This document shows positions 27,682 to 35,348 of a stretch of DNA of 64,000 nt, one piece after another. The notes beneath the pieces are model-generated. The model did not search any database and had not been told where the DNA came from. It saw only the letters and a list, made by a program, of their open reading frames with translations. A program made the position numbers and the translations under genes. Position 1 is the stretch's first letter; each line of letters opens with the position of its first letter. Source of the DNA: Psychrobacillus sp. FSL K6-4046 (GTDB lineage: Bacteria; Bacillota; Bacilli; Bacillales_A; Planococcaceae); NCBI RefSeq assembly GCF_038624605.1, contig NZ_CP152020.1:2845312-2909311 (forward strand), in the 5' to 3' direction.

Positions 27682-28357
27682 ATCCGTAATCTCCTCCGTA
27701 CTCGTCTCGAGTGATTAAGCCACCCTCAACTACAATAACACGGTGTCGAATTGTATTTACAATTTCTCTATTATGAGTTGCCATAACAATTGTAGTTCCT
27801 CGGGAATTAATTTCTTCAAATGTGTTCATAATTTCCCATGAAGTTTCGGGGTCTAAATTTCCGGTCGGCTCATCTGCAATTACTAGTTTAGGAGTATTCA
27901 CAATGGAGCGCGCTATAGAAACACGTTGTTGTTCCCCGCCTGATAGTTCTGTCGGGAACATTCTAGCTTTATTTTTTAGTCCCACTAGCTCCAATACATC
28001 CATTACTTTTTTCCGGATCACCTTAGGGGATTCCTCTATTACTTCTAAAGCAAAGGCAACGTTTTCATAAACGTTCAGTCGAGGAAGTAGTTTGAAATCT
28101 TGAAAGACAACGCCAATCTGTCTTCTTAAGTAAGGAACATTTTTATTTTTTAAGGTTGCTAAATTCATACCATTGACTATGATCGTACCTGACGTTGGGC
28201 GTTCTTCTCGATACATCATTTTAATAAATGTCGATTTTCCTGCACCACTGGGTCCAACTACGTATACAAATTCGCCCTGCTTAATATTTACGTCAATCCC
28301 GTTAGCTGCAACAATACCATTAGGATATTTTTTATAGACTTTAGTCATTTCTATCAT
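27671..28357 (-). CDS. ftsE: Cell division ABC transporter ATPase FtsE
   Basis: The 228-residue ABC ATPase has Walker A GPSGAGKST at residues 35-43, signature LSGGEQQR and Walker B VIADEPTGNLDP. Its opening TKVYKKYPNGIVAANGI and the CwlO-type neighbourhood fit FtsE. With FtsX it forms a mechanotransmission complex that activates cell-wall cleavage; in B. subtilis it controls CwlO and entry into sporulation. It is the first gene of the ftsE-ftsX-M23 unit. Its upstream gap contains the G-rich stretch and the TTATGGG array. Confidence 0.96.
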   Translation of the reverse strand: MIEMTKVYKKYPNGIVAANGIDVNIKQGEFVYVVGPSGAGKSTFIKMMYREERPTSGTIIVNGMNLATLKNKNVPYLRRQIGVVFQDFKLLPRLNVYENVAFALEVIEESPKVIRKKVMDVLELVGLKNKARMFPTELSGGEQQRVSIARSIVNTPKLVIADEPTGNLDPETSWEIMNTFEEINSRGTTIVMATHNREIVNTIRHRVIVVEGGLITRDEYGGDYGYEG

Positions 28358-28679
28358 TTTATACCACCTAATTACTTTCTTTTATTAAATACAACAATGC
28401 TTATTATAACACTTGATGTCTTTCTTAATGTTACAAATAGATTTCATTTTGTAGGTAAATTTAGTCAGAAAAACTAAAATATTAGCGATTTTTCAGTTTT
28501 TTTAGTGTTTTTTACTCAGTTACAAAAGGACTATACCCTTTATTTCTACACTTTCTTTCATAATTCCTGCTATATTTTGTTGCCAGTGAAAATATTAATA
28601 ACTACAGGTTTATTTCTCCAATATAGTTAACATTCTGTGAAAATCGACAAATAAAGCTATGAGTTTGGGGAAGTTTCTT

Positions 28680-28830
28680 AGTGCGAATTTAGGGTGTCGT
28701 GTGAAGGGTAGTGTAATATTATGGGTGGGATTGATTGAGTTTGGGTGGATATTGGAGATTTAGGGGAGGATGACAAGTGCGGGTTGCGGGGGTAGGTGCG
28801 GATTCCAAAGTTTTAGGTGACACTTTGCTC
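28680..28830. other. Strand-biased G-rich intergenic stretch
   Basis: Roughly 150 bases are strongly enriched for G and T on the + strand, with repeated GTGCGG/GGGT words (GTGCGAATTTAGGGTGTCGT, AAGTGCGGGTTGCGGGGG, GGTGCGGATTCC). No reading frame or hairpin is evident. It leads into the TTATGGG array (a TTTACGGGCG word lies at about 28845). It may be a decayed part of the same array or of another repeat. Runs of G could allow quadruplex structure. Confidence 0.5.
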
Positions 28831-29000
28831 TCTTTACGGGCGATTTGCTGGGATTTAGTTACACCTCTAGAAACTAGTTAGAGTAATTCAACCTTATTGG
28901 CGAATACCTCGCATTTATGGGACACCTTCTCTTACTTTATGGGCGCTTTCTACTCACTTATGGGGCACTTCCCTCAACTCTATGGGCTCTTTTCGGGAAT

Positions 29001-29233
29001 GTAAAATATTTTGTGTAAATGTATTACTATCTTTATTCTAAGCACATACTTACTTTATCCGTTAAGGGGATAAGGCTCTGCTGAAGAGCAACCTGAGCAC
29101 TTAACCGATGGCCAAAAAGGAGAGGGTTTTTCTCTCTCTTTTTCTTATCTTTTTGGTCTAAATTAAGCGTAAAACTTTTGGGTGTAGCGTAGCGGAGCCC
29201 AACACGACTGTACATGAACAAGGGATAATCCTA
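29001..29233 (-). other. Structured non-coding tail of the IS256 element
   Basis: The region after the transposase stop holds several potential hairpins: 29112-29156 (arms CCAAAAAG and CTTTTTGG with an inner GAGAG/CTCTC pair), 29178-29202 (arms TTGGG and CCCAA around a GTAGCGTAGCGG loop), and a GGCTCT/AGAGC hairpin near 29071. A 62-codon frame here has no ribosome site. Most IS256 elements have only a short 3' segment. It may serve as a terminator and transposition-control region or a small RNA. Confidence 0.5.
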
Positions 29234-30433
29234 CTAAATCCGCCCCTCAAAAATAATTTTGAATTGTCCCTCACACTCTAGCCATCCTGGAATAGGCTTA
29301 TTCCATTTTTTTATGGCATCCATCGTGGCCAAATAAAGAATCTTCTTTAGTGAATTGTCCGTAGGATAGGCTGTTTTTGTCTTTGTTACCTTTCTCAGTT
29401 GGCGATGGAATCCTTCCACTGTATTGGTCGTATAAATGATTTTCCGTATCTCCGTCGGGTAGGAAAAGTAAGCTGTAAGCTCCAACCAATGTTCCTCCCA
29501 AGAACCAATAACCTTCGGATATTTATCTTTCCATGATGCCTTTACTTTTCCAAACTCAAGTTCAGCTTGCTCCAAAGTAGAAGCCTTGTATACCTTCTTT
29601 AAATCGGTCATAAACGGGTTTCGTTCCCTTGAAGGCACATACTTCATGGTATTTCGTAATTGATGGATCACACACAACTGAATATGCGTCTTTGGAAAGG
29701 TGCTCTGGATCGCTTCTGTAAAGCCAGAAAGTCCGTCCTTACACGCAATAAAGATATCTTCTACACCACGACTTTTAAGGTCTGTACAGACACCTAGCCA
29801 AAAGCTCGCGCTTTCATTTTCACCTACCCATATACCAAGGATATCCTTAATTCCATCGGAATTAATGCCGAGAACAGTATAAGCAGCTTTATTAATAATA
29901 CGGTTCTCGTGCTTCACCTTGAAGTGGACCGCATCCAAATAAACAATTGGATACACACGGTCTAAAGGGCGGGAGTGCCATTCGAAAATCTGAGGTAAAA
30001 TTTTATCTGTTACCTTACTAACCAAGCTAGGAGATACTTCGACACCATATATATCTTTCATATGTGACTCGATATCTCTTGTGGACATTCCTTTGGAATA
30101 CAAAGCTAAAATCTGTTCTTCTAAGCCATTGATGGACGACTCGTAATTCTTCACGATTTGCGGTTCATATTCACCATTGCGGTCTCTAGGTATATTTAAT
30201 TCTGTATTTCCAAACTTTGTTCGAATCACCTTTGAACGATAGCCATTTCTACTGTTTCCGGTATTATTTCCTGTCGGGCTATGTTTGGAGTAGCCAAGGT
30301 GGTCTTCGATTTCGGCCTCAAATACAAGCTGTAATGTTTCTTTAAAAAGATTTTTCATCATCTCGATGATGTCATCAACAGATTGACACTCTCTAGCTAA
30401 ATCCTTGATTCTCATATTTTCGTAATTTTGCAT
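29234..30433 (-). CDS. IS256-family transposase (mutator type)
   Basis: The protein of about 399 residues is intact. It has the mutator family core: IYLDAVHFKVKHENRI-like first Asp segment (seen as VYLDAVHFKV), CKDGLSGFTEAI with the second Asp, and TNTVEGFHRQLRKVTKTK near the end with the catalytic Glu. I place the start at the ATG at 30433, 10 bases after AGGAG; the ATG at 30442 directly abuts that site. The closing of the frame and perfect target duplication suggest a recent, possibly active copy. Confidence 0.95.
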   Translation of the reverse strand: MQNYENMRIKDLARECQSVDDIIEMMKNLFKETLQLVFEAEIEDHLGYSKHSPTGNNTGNSRNGYRSKVIRTKFGNTELNIPRDRNGEYEPQIVKNYESSINGLEEQILALYSKGMSTRDIESHMKDIYGVEVSPSLVSKVTDKILPQIFEWHSRPLDRVYPIVYLDAVHFKVKHENRIINKAAYTVLGINSDGIKDILGIWVGENESASFWLGVCTDLKSRGVEDIFIACKDGLSGFTEAIQSTFPKTHIQLCVIHQLRNTMKYVPSRERNPFMTDLKKVYKASTLEQAELEFGKVKASWKDKYPKVIGSWEEHWLELTAYFSYPTEIRKIIYTTNTVEGFHRQLRKVTKTKTAYPTDNSLKKILYLATMDAIKKWNKPIPGWLECEGQFKIIFEGRI

Positions 30434-31032
30434 AATGATCATCTCCTATAGGAAAGTTATGGTCATTTACACAAAATTTTATACGTTCTCCTCTTTTCAA
30501 CTTTACGGGCGCATACCTGTGATTTATGGGACACTTCTACATACTTTATGGGCGCTTTCCACTCAGTTATGGGGCACTTCCCTCAACTCTATGGGCACTT
30601 TTCAACTTTACGGGCGGATACCTGTGATTTATGGGACACTTCTACATACTTTATGGGCGCTTTCCACTCAGTTATGGGGCACTTCCCTCAACTCTATGGG
30701 CTCTTTTCAACTTTACGGGCGGATACCTGTGATTTATGGGACATTTCTACATACTTTATGGGCGCTTTCTACTCACTTATGGGACACTTCCCTCAACTCT
30801 ATGGGCGCTTTTCATCTTTATGGGCGGATATCTCGCATTTATGGGACACCTTCACTTACTTTATGGGCGCTTTCCTCTTACTTATGGGACACTTCCCTCA
30901 ACCCTATGGGCGCTTTTCATCCTTATGGGCGGATATCTCGCATTTATGGGACACCTTCACTTACTTTATGGGCGCTTTCCTCTTACTTATGGGACACTTC
31001 CCTCCACTCTATGGGCACTGTCTCATTCCAAC

Positions 31033-31062
31033 AAAAAAACAGCTACTTATAAAAGTAGCTGC
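31033..31062 (-). terminator. Rho-independent terminator after cccB
   Basis: Arms CAGCTACTT and AAGTAGCTG with a four-base loop are followed by seven T residues on the minus strand. It ends cccB transcription before the TTATGGG array. Confidence 0.88.
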
Positions 31063-31075
31063 TTGTCTCACGATT

Positions 31076-31426
31076 TTATTTTTTCTCCGCTAACCATGCA
31101 GCAACTGCTTCTGCATCAGCGCCTTCAATGATTTTACCTGGCATTGCTCCGCGGCCGTTTAAAATAACATCTAATATTTCATCTTCAGATAAGCGAGATC
31201 CTACATCAGCAAGAGCTGGGAAATTACCTTGTCCTTCTAAATTTCCGCCATGACAGCTAATACATTTAGAATTTACAATTTTTTCAGCATCTACAGACGC
31301 GGTTTCAGTCGAATCAGTTGTACCAGTGTCAGTTGTGCCAGTATCTTTTGCTTCGTCGTCTCCACCGCCACAAGCAGCAAGCATAAGACCTGCTCCAAAG
31401 ATAACAGCTAATAATTTTTTATTCAT
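31076..31426 (-). CDS. cccB: Membrane-bound cytochrome c-551 (lipoprotein)
   Basis: The 116-residue protein has a lipoprotein signal peptide with lipobox LAAC (Cys19), a 30-residue Thr/Asp/Gly-rich flexible linker and a small class I cytochrome c domain. Haem is attached at CISCH (residues 55-59), and the axial Met lies in GAMPGK. It would carry electrons on the outer face of the membrane, to a cytochrome c oxidase. The position between yvjA and ftsE matches B. subtilis cccB. Confidence 0.94.
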   Translation of the reverse strand: MNKKLLAVIFGAGLMLAACGGGDDEAKDTGTTDTGTTDSTETASVDAEKIVNSKCISCHGGNLEGQGNFPALADVGSRLSEDEILDVILNGRGAMPGKIIEGADAEAVAAWLAEKK

Positions 31427-31474
31427 TTAATGAACCTCCCTCAACATTATGAATGCACTCATATTATACCAAAT

Positions 31475-32350
31475 TTAGTACCTTTTGAAACCTTCTCCTA
31501 ACACCTCATAGGCATCAGAAACTATTACAAATGCAGTGGGGTCAATGATTTGAACCACATGTTTCAGCTTTGTGAACTCTGTTTGATACGCCACCACCAT
31601 AAGGATAGACTTCTCTTCATTGGTATATCCACCATATGCAGGTAGTTTAGTTACCCCTCGATCAATCTCCTTATAGATAGCATCTCTAATTTCGTCCTGT
31701 TTATTCGTAATTATATAAATCATTTTTGATTGGCTAAATCCTAGCTGCACAATATCGATTGTTTTAGTAGTTACAAATAAACCTATTAAAGCGTATAAAG
31801 CTTGTTCAATATCAAATACTACGGCAGCACTCAACACAATTAGGCCATCGATTAGCAAGACGCTTCTTCCTAAAGAAAAGCCCGTATATTTGGTTATGAT
31901 TTGAGCTGCTAAGTCTGTTCCGCCTGTTGAAGCGCCGCCTCTAAATACGATTCCTAAACCTAGACCAACTGTAATACCACCAAATAATGCACCTAACAAA
32001 GGATTATATGTCCATGGTTCCCAGCTTGCAGTTAGTAAAACTACTGCAGGTAAAACTAAGGTTCCAACAAAAGATTTAATCCCAAATTTTGCACCAAGAA
32101 ATATTAAGCCTGCGATAAACAAAGGAATGTTAAAAGCATACTGAACAAGCCCAGGCTCCCAGCCAAAAACTCCTTTTAAGATAGTACTTATCCCACTTAC
32201 TCCACCTGATGCAACCTGGTTTGGCAATAAAAACACATTAAAGCCAAGCGCTATTATTGCAGCACCAATGATGACGTATAAATAATCTCTAACATTCGCC
32301 ATCCAAGGAGACATTTCTTTATGAACTCTATTATTTGTCGTAGTAGTCAT
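31475..32350 (-). CDS. yvjA: YitT family membrane protein, YvjA-like
   Basis: The 291-residue protein has five or six membrane helices of the DUF161 (YitT) type, with NVFLLPNQVASGGVSGISTIL and GTDLAAQIITKYTGFSLG. A soluble C-terminal DUF2179 domain of about 80 residues follows (KMIYIITNKQDEIRDAI to FVIVSDAYEVLGEG). Family members are proposed transporters, but no substrate is established. It sits 48 bp before cccB, the same order as in B. subtilis between prfB and cccB. Confidence 0.9.
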   Translation of the reverse strand: MTTTTNNRVHKEMSPWMANVRDYLYVIIGAAIIALGFNVFLLPNQVASGGVSGISTILKGVFGWEPGLVQYAFNIPLFIAGLIFLGAKFGIKSFVGTLVLPAVVLLTASWEPWTYNPLLGALFGGITVGLGLGIVFRGGASTGGTDLAAQIITKYTGFSLGRSVLLIDGLIVLSAAVVFDIEQALYALIGLFVTTKTIDIVQLGFSQSKMIYIITNKQDEIRDAIYKEIDRGVTKLPAYGGYTNEEKSILMVVAYQTEFTKLKHVVQIIDPTAFVIVSDAYEVLGEGFKRY

Positions 32351-32466
32351 TACTATTCCTCTTTCATGTAAATTCTTTTATTCAACCTGAAATAGTATAA
32401 CAACAGAAAAGATTTTTGTGAACTTTAGCAAGATGGTGTATTAACAGGCTACTTGCACAAAACAAG

Positions 32467-32590
32467 AAAAGCGCAAGCGCCTATGTCTGCCCCGACAGGC
32501 AAATGGGGAAAAGCGAGGAGGCAGCTTTTCAGCCACCACAGCTTTTATCCATTTGACCCCGAGGGGCAAGGCGATGGAGCTAGACATCAA
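32467..32590. repeat. Intergenic repeat R1, copy 1
   Basis: The element runs from GCGCAAGCGCCTATGTCTGC through CCCCGACAGGCAAATGGGGA and GCGAGGAGGCAG to GGCGATGGAGCTAGACAT. It can fold because CCTCGGGG-type and CCCCGA words occur on both sides. Two further copies lie at 37935-38059 and 38062-38181. The 38 bases after it (32591-32628) are also nearly identical to those after copy 3. The pattern is that of a family common between genes in Bacillaceae. Confidence 0.85.
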
Positions 32591-32630
32591 TTTATCCACA
32601 GGTTCAGAACTTTATAATTTCCTAAACAAT

Positions 32631-32665
32631 AAAAAAGCGCATCTAAAATAAATTAGATACACTTT
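32631..32665 (-). terminator. Rho-independent terminator after the polytopic chemoreceptor
   Basis: Arms AAAGTGTATCTAA and TTAGATGCGCTTT (minus-strand sense) are followed by a T-run, right after the chemoreceptor stop. Confidence 0.85.
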
Positions 32666-32677
32666 AACTACAAGAAA

Positions 32678-34141
32678 TTATTTACTAATAGATTGTGCTT
32701 CCTTATAGGTTTCGTCGATGTAGTCCGAAATAGCAAGCTGATCCTCTGTGATATTGACTAAAGTTGCATTGATTTCCTCGACAGTAGCCGTGCTTTCTTC
32801 AATGATTGCAGCAAACTCTGTTGTACTTACATTGATGGATTCGCTGTTTTCTGCAATCGTTTCAATCTCATTTAAATAGCTTGTTAATGATGACTGAAGC
32901 GTCTTCATCGTTTCAAACAGACCTTTGAAGGACTCATTGGATTGTTCCGCTGTTTCGGCTTGTGAGTGAGTTTGTGCTAACCCTAATTTCAGCTTTTGAA
33001 GAGCAGCCTCATTAAATTTATTGACATTGTTAAGATTGTCATCTATTTTCTCCACTGTTTGATTGGTTACCCCTGCAAGTTTTCGAATCTCTTCAGCTAC
33101 TACAGAAAATCCTTTACCATGCTCTCCAGCTCTGGCAGCTTCGATAGAGGCATTCAATGCTAATAGATTCGTCTGCTCTGTAATTTGTCGAATATCTTTA
33201 GCAAACTGATTTGTTTCATTAATTTTTTCAAACAAGTTTTGAAATGTTTCATTCAATTCTTCAAAAAAGATTGTAAATTGGGTGATATCTTTTGTCATTT
33301 CTGCCATCACTTTTGAGCCCTCTGAAGCATCTTGCCCAGCAGATTCTGCCTTTTGAACGATTAACTCTAAGTTGTTCGCCATTTCTTTTACGGAGCTGCT
33401 AGTTGCTTCAGTATTACGCACTATATCAGACACATGATCTGCCTGACGTTGAGCACCGACACTCACTTCCCCTACCGCATATAGCATCTCCTGCTGCGCA
33501 ATATTAGCGGATTGTGTGCTTGTGCGAATCTGTTCTAAATTGGTTGAAATGACATGCACTGCATTTTGTAATTTGTCATTTAAGAGATTGTCTTCTTGAG
33601 CTTTAATGGCGGCTTCCTCCGTTAACTGCTGCATCTTCCCAAACAAAGACTTACTTTGAATCACTTGTAAATAAACGCCTAAAGCCATTATAAATTGTAT
33701 AAAGAATACATTAATTGTCTGTCCATCAAATAGGTTTAATTCGTCCTTTGAAACATTTAAATACAGTGCAATCACAGATAAGACATATCCATAAATAAAA
33801 ACAAAACGGTCATTATGTATACTACTTAAAACGAGCACAAAAAACGCCAAAATAATAGTGGCTATACTTATTTTATTGAAGTATGCCGTACTTAATGCAA
33901 CCATGGTGGTAGCTAAAATAATAATATAAGGAAATAATTTAGCTACTTTCATAGATTTCTTTGCTAAAAAATAAAAAACGATAGAAGCAACAAATGGTAC
34001 ACCTATTGAAACAATTATTTCAGATTTTGCTTGAATAATGATTTGAACTAATAGCCCCAGCCCAGCTGCTAATGCAAATGCCAAATAAAGAATATTATTT
34101 TTCTTTAATAAATCCTTCTGCTTTAAATCATCAATGTTCAT
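32678..34141 (-). CDS. Methyl-accepting chemotaxis protein with polytopic membrane domain
   Basis: In this 487-residue chemoreceptor the N-terminal 170 residues form about six membrane helices with almost no extracytoplasmic loop, rather than the usual two helices flanking a sensor. No HAMP domain is seen. The signalling tip is [36 protein letters not shown]. Inference: it senses something within or near the membrane, such as energy state, or a hydrophobic ligand. It is inserted between yvjA and prfB, where B. subtilis has no chemoreceptor, with its own terminator. Confidence 0.92.
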   Translation of the reverse strand: MNIDDLKQKDLLKKNNILYLAFALAAGLGLLVQIIIQAKSEIIVSIGVPFVASIVFYFLAKKSMKVAKLFPYIIILATTMVALSTAYFNKISIATIILAFFVLVLSSIHNDRFVFIYGYVLSVIALYLNVSKDELNLFDGQTINVFFIQFIMALGVYLQVIQSKSLFGKMQQLTEEAAIKAQEDNLLNDKLQNAVHVISTNLEQIRTSTQSANIAQQEMLYAVGEVSVGAQRQADHVSDIVRNTEATSSSVKEMANNLELIVQKAESAGQDASEGSKVMAEMTKDITQFTIFFEELNETFQNLFEKINETNQFAKDIRQITEQTNLLALNASIEAARAGEHGKGFSVVAEEIRKLAGVTNQTVEKIDDNLNNVNKFNEAALQKLKLGLAQTHSQAETAEQSNESFKGLFETMKTLQSSLTSYLNEIETIAENSESINVSTTEFAAIIEESTATVEEINATLVNITEDQLAISDYIDETYKEAQSISK

Positions 34142-34171
34142 ACTTTTTCCCCAATCCCCATATAAAATAGT

Positions 34172-34208
34172 AAAAACCCCATACTATTTTATTATAGCAT
34201 GGGATTTT
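34172..34208 (-). terminator. Rho-independent terminator after prfB
   Basis: The hairpin has arms CCCATGCTAT and ATAGTATGGG (minus-strand sense) followed by TTTTTAC. It lies between prfB and the chemoreceptor start. Confidence 0.88.
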
Positions 34209-34218
34209 TTACCGTCTA

Positions 34219-35323
34219 TTAATTTATTTTGGAACGTAAGTAGGCATGAATAAATGGGTCAATTTCCCCATCCACGACTGCGTGGACATTTCCACTTTCC
34301 TCATTGGTACGGTGATCCTTAACCATAGAGTAAGGGTGGAATACGTAGGAACGAATTTGACTTCCCCATCCAATTTCTTTTTGTTCTCCACGAATTTCAG
34401 CAAGCTGAGCTTCCTGTTCTTCGATTTTTAATTGGTAAAGCTTTGATTTTAAAAGCTTCATCGCGTGCTCACGGTTTTTAATCTGTGAACGCTCTGATTG
34501 GCATGTTACAACTGAGTTAGTTGGTAAGTGAGTGATACGGACAGCGGAGTCAGTTGTATTGATATGCTGACCACCCGCACCTGTTGCACGATACGTATCT
34601 ATTTTCAAATCTTCTGTACGGATTTCAATTTCAATCTCATCAGTAAACTCTGGCATAACCTCACAAGACACAAAAGAGGTATGTCGTCGACCAGACGAAT
34701 CAAACGGTGAAATACGAACTAGACGATGTACACCCTTTTCTGCTTTTAAGTATCCATAAGCGTTATGACCTTTGATCAGTAGCGTTACAGATTTAATACC
34801 TGCTTCGTCTCCTGGCAAGTAATCGATCGTTTCTACTTTAAAGCCACGTTTGTCAGCCCAGCGCTGATACATACGTAAAAGAATCGATCCCCAATCTTGG
34901 GATTCAGTTCCACCAGCACCTGGATGTAATTCTAAAATAGCATTGTGCTTGTCATATTCCTCACTTAAAAGAAGTTGAAGCTCAAACTCTCCCAGTGCAG
35001 CTGTAAACTCTTTCAGCTCACTGCCAAGCTCCTCTTGCAATTCCTCATCAGGAACTTCTTTCAATAACTCTAACGTCATTTCTAAGTTTTCTTGAGTAGA
35101 CATAAGATTATTGTATTGCTCCACTATGCCTTTTAAAGCGTTTAACTCATTGATGACCTTTTGAGCTCCTTGGGAATCATCCCAAAAGTCAGGGAAAGTC
35201 ATTAATTCCTCTAGCTCTTGTATACGAACCTCTTTGTTTTCTAAGTCAAAGAGACCCCCTAAAGTCATTTAACTTGCCCGCCGTACGGTCTAATTCATTT
35301 CTTACAACTGAAATTTCTATCAT
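34219..35323 (-). CDS. prfB: Peptide chain release factor 2, with programmed +1 frameshift
   Basis: RF2 recognises UGA and UAA and triggers peptide release. The start is the ATG at 35323 with GGAGG upstream. A first frame of 25 codons ends at an in-frame TGA (35246-35248) in the classical context AGGGGG...CTTTGAC. The internal Shine-Dalgarno-like AGGGGG and slippery CTT cause a +1 shift that resumes at GAC. The full product is about 367 residues. Visible motifs are the stop-codon-reading SPF ([11 protein letters not shown]) and the catalytic GGQ ([11 protein letters not shown]). RF2 shortage thus raises its own synthesis. It follows secA by 25 bp. Confidence 0.97.
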
Positions 35324-35348
35324 TTTTTGTTTCCTCCGAATATCTCTA

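Larger units (their letters stand above)
28995..30490 (-). mobile_element. IS256-family insertion sequence with 8 bp target duplication
   Basis: The element is bounded by the direct duplication CTCTTTTC at 28987-28994 and 30491-30498, the 8 bp typical of IS256. Terminal inverted repeats of 27 bp with four mismatches start GGGAATGTAAAATATTTTG at the left and GAGAACGTATAAAATTTTG at the right (complement). It holds one intact transposase gene and an unusual 240 bp non-coding tail after it. It splits the 105 bp repeat array exactly, so it entered after the array was amplified. Confidence 0.93.
28890..31017. repeat. 105 bp tandem repeat of ~21 bp TTATGGG units (array B), split by IS256
   Basis: Five tandem copies of exactly 105 bases start at 30493, 30598, 30703, 30808 and 30913, and a sixth, more diverged copy lies at 28890-28994 on the other side of the IS256 element. 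Each copy contains five sub-units around ACGGG or ATGGG(C/A/G), spaced 21, 22, 21, 22 and 19 bases. Because 105 is a multiple of 3 and the unit has no stop, long frames (205, 181 and 131 codons) are open in all three forward frames. They lack starts with ribosome sites, and I regard them as non-coding. The array lies between cccB and ftsE. Confidence 0.92.

Noticed and set aside
29033-29221. 62-codon frame in the IS256 tail as a passenger gene
   Set aside because: No ribosome site, and it overlaps several hairpins; better explained as structured non-coding sequence.
30435-31131. Three long overlapping forward frames that look like repetitive proteins
   Set aside because: They arise from a stop-free 105-base repeat whose length is a multiple of three; none has a ribosome site and one begins inside the IS256 element.
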